Assembly: GCF_014698145.1 (NCBI RefSeq)
Contig: NZ_JACJSM010000017.1
Location: forward strand, 1 to 64,000
Length of the DNA stretch: 64,000 nt
From: Oscillatoria sp. FACHB-1406
GTDB lineage: Bacteria > Cyanobacteriota > Cyanobacteriia > Cyanobacteriales > Spirulinaceae
Reading direction: 5' to 3'
Shown piece by piece: positions 9,996 through 19,487 of this stretch (the stretch's first letter is position 1; each line of letters begins with the position of its first letter). The translations under genes and the position numbers were made by a program. The notes under the pieces are model-generated. The model had not been told where the DNA came from and searched no databases. It saw only the letters and a list, made by a program, of their open reading frames with translations.

Positions 9996-10916
9996 ATGGC
10001 TTATTTAACGGATTTGGGCGATATTAAAGCTGCGATCGTGCATTTTCGCCAGCGTTCTCGGTTGTGGTTAGATACGGAAGTTGCTGACTTTCGCAGCCAG
10101 AAACCGCGACTCTCGTTGATTCAGGTATTGGACGATCCGAGCGATGAAACGGGCGATCGCGTGACGATTCTGGATGTCCTCGACTGTCCCGATGCGATCG
10201 CTCTCTTTATCGAACAAATTATGCTCGATCCTGAAATCGAGAAAGTTTTCCATAATGCCAAATACGATCTCAAGTTTTTAGGAAAACAAAAGGCAAAGCA
10301 GGTAACTTGTACCTTAGAACTGGCGAAAAAAATCCCCTACTATCTTGCACCCGTTAACGACTATACGCTTAAAACTTTAGCCGAGAAACTCTGCAATCTT
10401 CCCGCGATCGATAAAACCGAACAGCAAGGAGACTGGGGACAACGCCCGCTAACTTCCTCGCAGTTACACTATGCAAAAATGGATGTTGTTTACCTTACTA
10501 AACTTCATCGACGCTTGTTAGAACTTCAAGCTTTAGTCGAGCGCGACCCAGAAACCGAAAACTTAGAAGCATTGCTCCTACGTTACCGTCAAATCGAGCA
10601 TCAATGGCAATGTTTGAGTACAGAAATGGAGCATTTAAGAACCCGAATTAAAGCAACGATGCAACACCAAGAAGTTGAGGAACAAGCGGGTTTTAAGTTA
10701 TCGATGCAGAAGCGCACCACGCGCCGCATTTCGTTCCAAGAACTCGCGCGATTTGCTCGCGAAACGGGGGCAGACTTCGACTTATCGATCGCACTCAATA
10801 AAAACCAGCAAACGGCGTTGGGCGAGTATCTGGAGGTTTTACCGATTGAGGAAGAGGTTAGCGCGATCGCGATGCTGAAAGTTTCTGCCCAAGATGAGGA
10901 AGATATTCCGTTTTAG
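9996..10916 (+). CDS. rnd: RNase D-type 3'-5' exonuclease
   Basis: A 306-residue DEDDy-family 3'-5' exonuclease. Exo I is LWLDTEVADF (D26, E28), Exo II is FHNAKYDLKFL and Exo III is YAKMDVVYL, so the metal ligands and the tyrosine are all present. No HRDC domain is evident after residue 210, where a helical C-terminus follows, as in the shorter cyanobacterial RNase D-like proteins. The ATG at 9996 is preferred over a TTG at 9984. The 66-bp tandem repeat starts 34 bp after the stop. Confidence 0.88.
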   Translation: MAYLTDLGDIKAAIVHFRQRSRLWLDTEVADFRSQKPRLSLIQVLDDPSDETGDRVTILDVLDCPDAIALFIEQIMLDPEIEKVFHNAKYDLKFLGKQKAKQVTCTLELAKKIPYYLAPVNDYTLKTLAEKLCNLPAIDKTEQQGDWGQRPLTSSQLHYAKMDVVYLTKLHRRLLELQALVERDPETENLEALLLRYRQIEHQWQCLSTEMEHLRTRIKATMQHQEVEEQAGFKLSMQKRTTRRISFQELARFARETGADFDLSIALNKNQQTALGEYLEVLPIEEEVSAIAMLKVSAQDEEDIPF

Positions 10917-10950
10917 CGTTGAATGGAGCAAGTGCGATCGCGAGGTGAGA

Positions 10951-11232
10951 TTTGCGTTAAAGCACTTTTACCCCAGTTTCATGAGGGTTTCAGCCTTTCA
11001 CCCGCCGGAACAGGGTTTTGCGTTAAAGCACTTTTACCCCAGTTTCATGAGGGTTTCAGCCTTTCACCCGCCGGAACAGGGTTTTGCGTTAAAGCACTTT
11101 TACCTCAGTTTCATGAGGGTTTCAGCCTTTCGCTCGCCGGAACAAGGTTTTGCGTTAAAGCACTTTTACCTCAGTTTCATGAGGGTTTCAACCTTTCGCC
11201 CGCCGGAACAGAGTTTTGCGTTAAAGCACTTT
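10951..11232. repeat. 66-bp tandem repeat, four full copies plus a partial
   Basis: Four head-to-tail units start at 10951, 11017, 11083 and 11149, and a fifth partial copy starts at 11215. Units 1 and 2 are identical over 66 bases; units 3 and 4 differ at a few positions. Each unit contains the small palindrome AAAGCACTTT. Because 66 is a multiple of three, the array stays open in two forward frames, but neither frame has a convincing start or a known family. It lies between convergent genes and is read as non-coding. Confidence 0.9.
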
Positions 11233-11235
11233 GCT

Positions 11236-12654
11236 TTAAGCCCAGAAAGGAAGATAACGAGCATAGCGCGTGGACATCGACTCCGAAATATCCATCTTAA
11301 TAAAACCTGCTTCCTTCGTCGCCCCGATAATCAGGGAAACAGTCGCTTGCTTGGATTCATTCAAGCGAAATCGCTCCCGTAGACTCTGATTGGACATACG
11401 TTTATTGTTGATATACAACAGACAGCAATGCTGGTAGCAGGCTCGAATTCGGTCTGCTTTGCTCATATCATCAAAATCCTGGTGAGCAAACAAGATAGTT
11501 GTAGTACGAATATCATCTGCCCGAAAGTCCGGTGCGGGGAGTTGATAGGCTTCAACTGCATTAATAACCTTATCAATGCCACTCCCTTTTTCTTCACAAA
11601 TACCGAAACGTCTCATTAGATCGGCGAGTTGCTCGTTGCGAGAACGATATTCATCAATAAAGCGCTCTACCTTGATAGGAGGAATTCCGGGATTAGATAT
11701 TTCGATGCGATCGCTGTACATTTCGATCGCCACTGAAGCCCCTGTAACTAGAAAGTCTTGGTGAATTAGAGCATTAGCAATTAATTCCCGTAGAGCTTGT
11801 TTTGGAAACATTTTAATTTCTTCTCGCACGACTTCTTCCACACAACGATTTTGCGGAGCCGACAAATAAACAAAATCAACTAGACCCTCAAAGCCGACTG
11901 CATAACCTTTTGAGCCAGTACGATCTATATGGGTCTTTTACTTACCACTGCCTTCATAAAAGATAACTCGCGCTGCTTTACGGGCTAGCGACGAAGAAAA
12001 GCGTTCGAGTTTTTTGGCAAGTAGGATAGCTGAGATATTTGAAATCGTCCAACCGTCCGACATTTTGTAAAGTAATCGATCGCTTTGCAATCTTTCTAGT
12101 ACGGCATTACGATGGGTAGGATAAGGAAGCTTTAAAAGCTCAAAATAGGTTTGCGTATCTAACAAATCAATAACTTCACCTGCTGCCAGAGCGGAAGCAG
12201 CGGGTTCGCAAAACCAATCGTGTCGATCTTCAGCAAAAATACGCTTTAGCATATCGGATGTCATCGCTACGAGTTCTTCACCTGCTCGCATGAGGTACGC
12301 TCCGTCTAAAGCAATCGGTTGTCCGGTCGGTCGGCTAGGGATTTCAAAGATTAACACTCGACCGTCAGAATGTTGTAATTCTGTCGTATCAACGCGCAAG
12401 TGAAGTTTTTTGACAATTTGGGCTTTAATTTTGTTAAGCGATTCAGGTGTTGAAAAGGCGTGAGAACCAACAACTTGACGCGGGCGCTTATCGGTAATGC
12501 CGAAAATTAAATATCCTCCTCCTTCATTTGCGATGGCGACGCAATATTTCATCAGTTTGACAGTATCAAATTGATTTTTTGCTTCTTTAAATTCAAGTTT
12601 TTCGTTTTCTACAGGTGCATTCAACCAATCTTGGAGGGTGTTGAGAGTTATCAT
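11236..12654 (-). pseudogene. AlbA_2/ATP-binding (Schlafen-like) protein interrupted by an in-frame stop
   Basis: One reading frame of 473 codon positions broken by a single TAA at 11938-11940. The N-terminal part (238 residues) has the AlbA_2 DNA-binding domain: LEFKEAKNQFD, then ANEGGGYLIFGITDKRPRQ. It ends in FYEGSGK. After the stop the same frame continues with KTHIDRTGSKGYAVGFEGL, which fits the family, into an HATPase-like part (RELIANALIHQDF, IEISNPGIPP) and a C-terminal winged-helix region. Such proteins act as regulators or in phage defence and toxin systems. The downstream fragment could restart at an internal codon. A sequencing error is an alternative to a true nonsense mutation. 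Confidence 0.85.
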
Positions 12655-12693
12655 GCTTTCTTTCTCTCTATTTCAGCTAATAGATACAAAGCA

Positions 12694-12921
12694 CTACCAT
12701 ATTTCGGAAAGCGGAATAGTTTTACCTGTTAATGCTTCTTGAAACCCTTCGTAAATTCCCTCCATAATTATTTCAAGGGAGGTATCGTCAGCATCTTCTT
12801 CGTTTTCTTCAGATATTAATACAATAACGCGGACGCGCTGAGGTTTGGTGGTTTCTAACGCGCGATCGAGGGTAAGTTCTCCTCTTTCATTAATTGTCGC
12901 TGTAGTTTCTATGGCTTTCAT
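12694..12921 (-). CDS. Antitoxin-like small protein
   Basis: A 75-residue protein starting MKAIETTATINERGELTLDR, the AbrB/antitoxin-like N-terminus common in cyanobacterial toxin-antitoxin pairs. An acidic linker (SEENEEDADDTS) and the C-terminal GKTIPLSEIW follow. No toxin gene lies beside it: upstream is the glycosyltransferase and 39 bp downstream is the broken AlbA_2 gene. It may be an orphan antitoxin. The frame extends upstream by 20 codons, but the conserved start is at 12921. Confidence 0.7.
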   Translation of the reverse strand: MKAIETTATINERGELTLDRALETTKPQRVRVIVLISEENEEDADDTSLEIIMEGIYEGFQEALTGKTIPLSEIW

Positions 12922-12956
12922 CGTCAGTTGGAGTATTGATGAATTACCTATTAATT

Positions 12957-14153
12957 TTAACCGATTTCCGTTGTACGCCACTGAAGTTTGAGGTTAATCC
13001 AAAAGTTCCAAAAGGTAACTACGGCGATCGCAATCAATTTTGCTGCATACTCGTTGACATGAAGCAGGTTATAGAGAATATTGACCAACAAGACATTTAA
13101 GATCAAACCCGCCAGACAAATTGCATTGAACTTTAACAAGCGCTTAAACCATTTCTTCCAGCCTTTTTGAGGACGGGATTTATCGCGATACGTCCACAGA
13201 TCGTTCCAAAGAAAGTTATTAATAATTGCCACTTCCGCTGAAAGTATGGCACTGCGCGTCAAGCCTAATCCCCATTCAGTTCGCAGCAGGTAAAATAAGC
13301 TTAAATCGACGACTAAGCCGGTAGCACCGACGGCAATAAAACGCAGAAACCGCTCGACGGGCCATAGGGAACGCCGCAAACGCAAGAGGTGCTGGATGTA
13401 TTCGAGATATTGCTTGGCGGTAACTTTGCTTTCCCCTTCTTGGCGTTCTTGGAAAATGTAGCCGACTTCCCGACAGCAGCGAATGTCGCCGCGCCCGATG
13501 ACTTCTAAGAGGATTTTATAACCGATGGGGTCGAGAGGTTTGCCTGCGATCGCGTCTCGCTTCACTAAAAAATAGCCGCTCATCGGATCCGACACGCGCC
13601 CGACAACGCCGGGTAAAATGGTCAAACCTAATATCTGTGCGCCTCGCGATAAGATACGGCGAAAGATATTCCAGTCGCTTACGCCGCCTTCTTCGATATG
13701 GCGACTGGCGACAGCGAGATCCGCGCCTTTTTTGATTTCTTCCCACAGTTGCAGCAAAATTTCGGGTGGATGCTGCAAATCGGCATCAATTGCCCCAAAT
13801 ACGAAGCCTCGCGCGACTTGCCACCCGCGCACGACGGCGGTGGAGAGTCCTCGTTCTTCAATACGTCGCATCACTCGCAGTTGCGGATATTGGGGGATGA
13901 GGGACTGGGCAATTTCCCAGGTGCGATCGGGGCTGTCGTCATCGACGATAATCAGTTCGTAGCGATCGCGCAATACTGGATCGAGGAGGTAACATAATTT
14001 ACTAACGAGGGTTTCAATATTCTGGCTTTCTTTGTAGGTAGGGATGGCAATCGAAAGCAGAATCGGACTCGGGGCGGGGGGATGTGCCGGAACGATGAGA
14101 GAACCGACGGGAACCAAGAGTAGGGAGTTATTGAGATTGACGCGATCGGACAT
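12957..14153 (-). CDS. Polyprenol-phosphate glycosyltransferase (GT2) fused to GtrA domain
   Basis: A 398-residue two-domain protein. Residues about 30-260 are a GT2 glycosyltransferase of the dolichol-phosphate mannose synthase type (LSIAIPTYKESQNIE, LIIVDDDSPDRTWE, GAIDADLQHPPE). Residues about 275-390 are a GtrA-type domain with four membrane segments, starting FLRFIAVGATGLVVDLSLFY. It probably loads a sugar on a polyprenyl carrier at the inner membrane and flips or anchors it. Upstream codons to 14207 are spacer-repeat sequence and are excluded. The downstream neighbour is the antitoxin-like gene. Confidence 0.9.
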   Translation of the reverse strand: MSDRVNLNNSLLLVPVGSLIVPAHPPAPSPILLSIAIPTYKESQNIETLVSKLCYLLDPVLRDRYELIIVDDDSPDRTWEIAQSLIPQYPQLRVMRRIEERGLSTAVVRGWQVARGFVFGAIDADLQHPPEILLQLWEEIKKGADLAVASRHIEEGGVSDWNIFRRILSRGAQILGLTILPGVVGRVSDPMSGYFLVKRDAIAGKPLDPIGYKILLEVIGRGDIRCCREVGYIFQERQEGESKVTAKQYLEYIQHLLRLRRSLWPVERFLRFIAVGATGLVVDLSLFYLLRTEWGLGLTRSAILSAEVAIINNFLWNDLWTYRDKSRPQKGWKKWFKRLLKFNAICLAGLILNVLLVNILYNLLHVNEYAAKLIAIAVVTFWNFWINLKLQWRTTEIG

Positions 14154-14263
14154 TAGGGAATAATTGATAATGGACAATGGACAATGGATAACGTCTTTCA
14201 AATCCAATCGCAGTCTAAACTGTTATTTAATCCTAAAGCCTCAATCCGTTGGGGCGACTTGAG

Positions 14264-14296
14264 AAAAACCCGGTTTCTTTAAGAAGCCGGGTTTTT
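14264..14296 (-). terminator. Terminator downstream of gcvP
   Basis: AAAAACCCGGTTTCTT / AAGAAGCCGGGTTTTT hairpin with T-runs on both strands. It lies 27 bp beyond the gcvP stop and uses the same arm sequence as the terminator after CP12. Confidence 0.8.
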
Positions 14297-14322
14297 ATGC
14301 CAAAAGACGGTTGAATTCGACC

Positions 14323-17262
14323 TTACTCCTCCCGATACGCTTCCATTCCTTCGCAAGAACAGATTAAGTTACGATCGCCGTAAGCATTATCAATCCGCCC
14401 TACCGTCGGCCAATATTTATGTTCCTTCGTCCAAGGGGCGGGATAAGCGGCTTCCTCGCGGCTGTAGGGATGCGTCCATTCGCCGCAGAGTAAAGATTCG
14501 GCTGTATGGGGCGCATTTTTGAGGGGATTGTCCTCGCGATCGATTGTACCCGACGAAATGGCATCTGCTTCGCCCGCGATCGCTAACATCGCCTCGCAAA
14601 AACGGTCTAACTCCTCCTGACTCTCGCTTTCCGTCGGTTCTACCATCATCGTCCCAATCACCGGCCAAGACATTGTAGGCGCGTGGAAGCCATAATCCAT
14701 CAACCGCTTTGCCACATCATCCACCTTCACACCCGCCCGTTTATCCATCGGGCGTAAATCAATAATGCACTCGTGCGCCACCAATCCCGATTTTCCTTTA
14801 AATAACACCGGATAAGCCCCTTCCAAGCGTTGAGCGATGTAATTCGCATTGAGGATGGCGATTTTCGTGGCTTCCGTCAATCCCTCTGCCCCCATCATGG
14901 CAATATACATCCAGGAAATGACCAAAATGCTGGCACTACCCCAAGGCGCGGCTGCAATCGCACCGATGCTGGTTTCATCCCCTAACTCGACAACTAAATG
15001 TCCCGGCAGATAAGGCACGAGATGCGCCGCTACGCCAATCGGGCCAACCCCCGGGCCGCCGCCACCGTGGGGAATGCAGAAGGTTTTGTGTAAGTTCAAA
15101 TGACAGACATCCGCACCGAAATCACCGGGACGACACAACCCGACTTGCGCGTTCATGTTCGCCCCATCCATATACACCTGTCCGCCGTAATGATGGACGG
15201 TTTCGCAAATTTCGACAATTCCTTCTTCAAAGACACCGTGCGTCGAAGGATATGTCACCATCAATGCTGCTAAATTATCGCCGTGCTTCTCGGCTTTTGC
15301 TTTTAAATCGGCTAAGTCAATATCGCCCTGTTTGTCGCACTTCACCGCCACCACTTTCATCCCGCACATGACTGCACTGGCGGGATTGGTTCCGTGGGCA
15401 GATTCGGGAATCAAACAAATATTGCGATGGGCTTCGCCGCGATGTTCGTGGTAGGCGCGGATGACTTGCAAACCGGCATATTCGCCCTGGGAACCGGCAT
15501 TGGGTTGCAGGGAAACGCCAGCAAAGCCGGTGATTTCTGCCAGCCAGCTTTCCAGTTGTTGGAAAAGTTCTTGATAGCCTCGGGTTTGGGAACGGGGGGC
15601 GAAGGGATGAATTTTGCCGAATTCGGGCCAGGTGACGGGAATCATCTCGGCGGTGGCGTTGAGTTTCATCGTGCAGGAACCCAAGGGAATCATGGAGGTG
15701 GTGAGGGATAAATCCTTGGTTTGCAACTGATGCAGGTAGCGCAGCATTTCACTTTCGGAATGGTAGCGGTTGAAGACGCGATCGCGCAAATAGTCGCTGC
15801 TGCGGGCGAAAGGTGCATAAAAATCGAAGCGCGCTTCCTGTTCTAACTCTTCAGCGGTAAAGGGTAGCGTTTCGCGTCCGGCTAATAGCTGCCACAGTTG
15901 GGTGACATCTTCTAATGTGGTCGTTTCATCCAGGGAAATACAAACGAAACCCGGTTCGACGAGGCGCAAGTTTACCCCCTTCGTTTCCGCCGCTTGCACC
16001 ACGGCTTTTGCCCCCGCCTCGCCAACGCACAGGCACACGGTATCGAAGAAGGGAATCTCGTCAATGCTGTAGTTGAGGCGTTTTAAACCGGCGGCGAGGA
16101 GGACGGCAAGGGTGTGGATGCGAGACGCGATCGCACGCAGTCCTTCCGGGCCGTGATAGACTGCATACATCGAAGCCATCACCGCTAAAAGAACCTGCGC
16201 CGTACAAATATTACTGGTTGCTTTTTCGCGCCGAATGTGCTGTTCGCGGGTTTGTAGGGCGAGGCGCAAAGCTGGTTTGCCGTGGCGGTCTTTAGAAACG
16301 CCGACGATACGGCCGGGAATGCTGCGTTTGTACTCGTCGCGCGTCGCAAAGTAAGCAGCGTGAGGCCCGCCGTAACCCAGCGGTACGCCGAAACGTTGGG
16401 TACTGCCGACGGCAATATCCGCGCCGAACTCGCCGGGAGGGGTGAGGAGGGTTAAACTGAGGGGGTCGGCGGCGACGGTGACGAGGGCGGAAACTTGGTG
16501 CGCGCGATCGATAAAATGACGATAATCGGCTACAGCCCCGTAAGTATCGGGATATTGTAATAAAGCACCGAAGATGGGTTGCTCGAAGTCAAACTCGTAG
16601 TAAGGGCCGACTAAAACCTCAATTCCCAAAGGTTTGGCACGGGTGGCAACGACCTCAATCGTTTGCGGGTGACAGCTATCGGCAATGAAGAAGGTGTTGG
16701 ATTTATTCTTGCACAGATGGTAACTCATGCTCATCGCTTCGGCGGCAGCAGTCCCCTCATCGAGAAGGGAAGCGTTGGCAATGGGGAGTCCGGTTAAATC
16801 CGCAATCAGCGTTTGAAAATTCAGCAGCGCTTCTAAACGTCCTTGGGCAATTTCTGCTTGATAGGGCGTATAGGCAGTATACCAGCCCGGATTTTCCAGG
16901 ATATTGCGCTGAATCACCGGCGGCGTGATGCAATCGTAATAACCCATACCAATGTAGGAACGAGCAATCTGATTCTGCGAAGCAATTTGTTTTAATTGCG
17001 CTAAAGCTGCCGTTTCGGTTTTCGATGCGGGGAGTTGCAAAGGTTTTTGGAGACGAATGGCAGCGGGAACTGCTTTGTCAATCAAAGCATCGAGCGTCTC
17101 GCACCCCAACACTCCCAGCATTGTTGCCACTTCTTTTGCGTTTGAGCCGATATGTCGCCGCGCAAACTCATCAGCAGCGATTCTGAGGTTGGGAACTTGA
17201 GGCTTGAATTCGGGTTGAGAGTGAGCCAAAGCGAGATTGACAGCGAGTTCTGGATTAGCCAT
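14323..17262 (-). CDS. gcvP: Glycine dehydrogenase (decarboxylating), P protein
   Basis: Homodimeric PLP enzyme of the glycine cleavage system. It decarboxylates glycine and passes the aminomethyl group to the H protein, and is needed for photorespiratory 2-phosphoglycolate metabolism. The 979-residue length is normal for the single-chain form. The PLP lysine lies in [16 protein letters not shown] in the C-terminal half. The N-terminal half has FARRHIGSN, and [16 protein letters not shown] occurs near residue 110. gcvT and gcvH are not nearby. No glycine riboswitch was recognised in the upstream 500 bp. Confidence 0.97.
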   Translation of the reverse strand: MANPELAVNLALAHSQPEFKPQVPNLRIAADEFARRHIGSNAKEVATMLGVLGCETLDALIDKAVPAAIRLQKPLQLPASKTETAALAQLKQIASQNQIARSYIGMGYYDCITPPVIQRNILENPGWYTAYTPYQAEIAQGRLEALLNFQTLIADLTGLPIANASLLDEGTAAAEAMSMSYHLCKNKSNTFFIADSCHPQTIEVVATRAKPLGIEVLVGPYYEFDFEQPIFGALLQYPDTYGAVADYRHFIDRAHQVSALVTVAADPLSLTLLTPPGEFGADIAVGSTQRFGVPLGYGGPHAAYFATRDEYKRSIPGRIVGVSKDRHGKPALRLALQTREQHIRREKATSNICTAQVLLAVMASMYAVYHGPEGLRAIASRIHTLAVLLAAGLKRLNYSIDEIPFFDTVCLCVGEAGAKAVVQAAETKGVNLRLVEPGFVCISLDETTTLEDVTQLWQLLAGRETLPFTAEELEQEARFDFYAPFARSSDYLRDRVFNRYHSESEMLRYLHQLQTKDLSLTTSMIPLGSCTMKLNATAEMIPVTWPEFGKIHPFAPRSQTRGYQELFQQLESWLAEITGFAGVSLQPNAGSQGEYAGLQVIRAYHEHRGEAHRNICLIPESAHGTNPASAVMCGMKVVAVKCDKQGDIDLADLKAKAEKHGDNLAALMVTYPSTHGVFEEGIVEICETVHHYGGQVYMDGANMNAQVGLCRPGDFGADVCHLNLHKTFCIPHGGGGPGVGPIGVAAHLVPYLPGHLVVELGDETSIGAIAAAPWGSASILVISWMYIAMMGAEGLTEATKIAILNANYIAQRLEGAYPVLFKGKSGLVAHECIIDLRPMDKRAGVKVDDVAKRLMDYGFHAPTMSWPVIGTMMVEPTESESQEELDRFCEAMLAIAGEADAISSGTIDREDNPLKNAPHTAESLLCGEWTHPYSREEAAYPAPWTKEHKYWPTVGRIDNAYGDRNLICSCEGMEAYREE

Positions 17263-17787
17263 TCGTCAGATAGATGGGGGTGAAACAAGGGATGAATTGC
17301 GAGCCGAGAAACTCCGCCCGCAGTGTTCTTATTATTTTGTAACAAATTTAGCCAGATACAAGCGTCACTTGCGATACTGCAAAAAAAACATGAGAGGACG
17401 CGATCGATTTCTATCGGTGGAAAGCAATATCCAAAAGGAGTAGGCTGTTTCGTTAGGATTTGTCCGGATCGCATAACTACGGAGAGTAAGATGTAGCAGT
17501 AAGCTTTGGTGGGCAAGGTCGTTGAAAATAATCTTTTAAACACGAGATTCTCTCTTGCCCACCCTACCTCTTGCCTAAAAACTTCTTTATAGAGGAGTAA
17601 AACAGCACTTAAAGCCTAATTTTGAGTAGAAGCAGCCACGTTTCCCTCAATAGCTAAATGAGTTAAGAATTCTTCAATTTCTTTTCCGCCCATTTCTCTG
17701 AAATGCCTTTTCTCATGAAAGAGAATATAGCGTTTAATCCAATTTTAGACCGCTGCAACTTCACCATACTGCCGAGGAAGTAACCTT
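17263..17787. other. Gene-free stretch upstream of gcvP
   Basis: 525 bp between divergent gcvP and the unknown gene at 17788. It holds the putative gcvP promoter region, one short copy of the dispersed GGTGGGCAAGG repeat (17508-17567) and AT-rich sequence. No convincing coding region, riboswitch or RNA gene was seen. Confidence 0.6.
17508..17567. repeat. Short copy of dispersed GGTGGGCAAGG repeat
   Basis: Begins GGTGGGCAAGG and ends CTTGCCCACCCTAC, giving terminal inverted repeats of about 11 bp around an AT-rich middle. It corresponds to the left module of the longer copies at 18814, 20351 and 21600, read in the opposite orientation. Confidence 0.7.
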
Positions 17788-18375
17788 ATGAGTCCCTTAC
17801 CACCATTTCCATTAAAAAACTTTAACCTTGCTGGAGATGCCGGTACTGATCATAAAGTCAGTGGGCAAATAGCTCAAGTTAACAGTTGCCCAGAACCCCT
17901 GACTGATGCTGAAGTACATTTAACTGTCTGGTATCTCATTCCTGAAGGTGATAATTGGCTTTTCCCTCAGCGCACCTTTACGTCAGACAACTATTATGCT
18001 GGATATGACAAGTTGGTTGTTGGGACAAATGTACAACTTGTTCAGGGGCAACCGGTTGCAAAGACTAAGGTAAATGATGAGGGTTTATTCACTTTGAAAT
18101 GGAAAGAGGTGGTGACGGCCAACAGGACTCCGTATCTCAAGGCACATCATATTAGAGAGAGTAACTTCGATCCATCTGATCCTACAGGCTATAGAGAGAT
18201 TACGGTTAAGAGAGTTTATAAGGTGGGAGGGTTGCACAAGATCGCAGAAGCAGACCAGATACCTGATTGGTCTATCGACTTTAACCCAATGGTACTACTA
18301 GAGTTTTTTGGGACTGAGACACAAAAGCAACTTCCTCCACTTACAGCAAGGTGTATTCCGATCCTTCCTGGATGA
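17788..18375 (+). CDS. Hypothetical protein, unrecognised
   Basis: A 195-residue protein with a good GAGGAAG ribosome-binding site at 17773-17779. There is no signal peptide or membrane segment. Composition suggests beta structure (VHLTVWYLIPEGDNWLFPQ, EGLFTLKWKEV). The N-terminal NFNLAGDAGTDHKVSGQI followed by NSCPEPLTDAEV recalls carboxypeptidase-regulatory-like or transthyretin-like beta sandwiches, but this is weak. No HIP1 site occurs in this gene or the next, unlike the surrounding core genes, hinting at acquisition. It lies 83 bp upstream of the cysteine-rich secreted protein and may share a transcript. Confidence 0.7.
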   Translation: MSPLPPFPLKNFNLAGDAGTDHKVSGQIAQVNSCPEPLTDAEVHLTVWYLIPEGDNWLFPQRTFTSDNYYAGYDKLVVGTNVQLVQGQPVAKTKVNDEGLFTLKWKEVVTANRTPYLKAHHIRESNFDPSDPTGYREITVKRVYKVGGLHKIAEADQIPDWSIDFNPMVLLEFFGTETQKQLPPLTARCIPILPG

Positions 18376-18458
18376 AGAGTAGGTCTAACGATTTGTTCAA
18401 TTATTAGTGCTTTGTCATAGACAAAGCACAACTGGTCTTGCCAAAACTGGAACCCGTC

Positions 18459-18788
18459 ATGAAAATCTTTTGTGCGTTTCTTCTTATACTGTCCCTTTCG
18501 TTTACTAGTATCAATACTGCTTATGCTCAACGTCCTAGTTGTTCAAACACTAATGACTGCACAACACCACGGCAATGTAGAAATTATTCATCGTCTGTAT
18601 ATGTTAATTGCAATGGTTTAGGAAAATTATTCGGATGTAAAAGTACGTCTGGTGTGTGTAGCTTGTTTTGCTCCAATGAAGTTTTATTTGCACAACGGTG
18701 CGTATCACCCTGCACTAGCAATAGCCAATGTGTTTCAGGCGAAAGATGTACAGGAAGTGCTACACAAAAGTTTTGTACAAAATTGTAA
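18459..18788 (+). CDS. Small secreted cysteine-rich protein
   Basis: A 109-residue protein starting MKIFCAFLLILSLSF, a clear Sec signal peptide with cleavage likely after TAYA-Q. The mature part has 12 cysteines in about 85 residues, including CSNTNDCTTPRQC and CTSNSQCVSGERC. That CxxNxxCxxGxxC spacing recalls disulfide knots of Dickkopf- or WAP-like type. The even cysteine number fits six disulfides. Upstream in-frame codons from 18438 are ignored because the signal peptide starts at 18459. Function is unknown; an extracellular or periplasmic role is inference. Confidence 0.75.
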   Translation: MKIFCAFLLILSLSFTSINTAYAQRPSCSNTNDCTTPRQCRNYSSSVYVNCNGLGKLFGCKSTSGVCSLFCSNEVLFAQRCVSPCTSNSQCVSGERCTGSATQKFCTKL

Positions 18789-18813
18789 ACTCTACCAATA
18801 GCTTTTAGTAAAC

Positions 18814-18952
18814 GTAGGGTGGGCAAGGTAACGAGTAGGATTGTTTGAGAGATTCATTAAGATAACCTTGCCCACCAACCTCGTTGCGGTGGGCATCGCC
18901 GCAAGACCTTTTGACTTATGGCACAATTTTAAATCGGCAATGCCCACGCTAC
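18814..18952. repeat. Dispersed 139-bp repeat, copy A
   Basis: Starts GTAGGGTGGGCAAGGT. The left arm runs to ACCTTGCCCACCAACC, then a 41-nt core (18898-18938) is framed by GTGGGCATCGCCG and CGGCAATGCCCAC. Copy C at 21600-21738 has the same arms in the same orientation but the core reversed. Apart from this copy, the 434-bp spacer 18789-19222 has only one unremarkable open stretch without a good start (about 18963-19166). Confidence 0.9.
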
Positions 18953-19222
18953 TGAGAATTGACTCAAAGTTCAAATACTTGAAGAAGTCCGAAACGTGCT
19001 CATATTTGTTCTCTCTGGAGTATGTACGTTCTGTCCGAGTATCGTATTAGAGCGTGATGCTTTGTTCATTGATGGCATATATCTCGATCGGAAGCATCTC
19101 GTCTTAACACTTAGAACCATGATACTTAAACAATTCGCTGAGACTGACACAGAGCAATTTCTCTGAGCATCAGCTAAGATTAATAAACGATGTGCGATTG
19201 TGGTTTTTGCCACAACAAAATC

Positions 19223-19453
19223 ATGACTGAACTCCTTCAACAGGCGATCGCCCAAATCCAAAAACTCCCACCCGACCAACAAGATGCGATCGCGGCTCAA
19301 TTTTTGGCAGAGTTGCAGGACGAGCAAAAATGGGAAACCCGTTTTGCTGCCACGACAGACGATCGATGGGATCGGATGGCGGCAATGGTGCGGCAGGAGA
19401 TCGCGGCAGGAGAAACTGTTCCACTTGATGAGGTCTTCCCAACCCAAAAATGA
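19223..19453 (+). CDS. Small antitoxin-like protein
   Basis: A 76-residue acidic protein starting MTELLQQAIAQIQKLPPDQQ, of the type found in front of cyanobacterial toxin genes and often labelled antitoxin or hypothetical. An amphipathic N-terminal helix is followed by a linker and the conserved-looking MVRQEIAAGETVPLDEVF tail. Eleven further in-frame codons upstream are unlikely to be used. It is followed after 34 bp by a HicB-like gene instead of a recognisable toxin. Confidence 0.65.
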   Translation: MTELLQQAIAQIQKLPPDQQDAIAAQFLAELQDEQKWETRFAATTDDRWDRMAAMVRQEIAAGETVPLDEVFPTQK

Positions 19454-19487
19454 GATCGAGTGTCGCACAAAGTTTTTGAGGTCAGCC

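Noticed and set aside
10951-11232. CRISPR array
   Set aside because: Units are directly adjacent without spacers, so this is a simple tandem repeat.
10894-11382. Long open frame through the 66-bp tandem array
   Set aside because: Open only because the unit is a multiple of three without stops. It begins inside rnd, has no ribosome-binding site and matches no family.
17263-17443. Possible glycine riboswitch before gcvP
   Set aside because: The GGAGA and CCGAAGG-type conserved segments were not found on the minus strand.
18963-19166. Open stretch without ATG between repeat copy A and the antitoxin-like gene
   Set aside because: No good start codon, no family similarity and only about 60 codons. 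It may be random.
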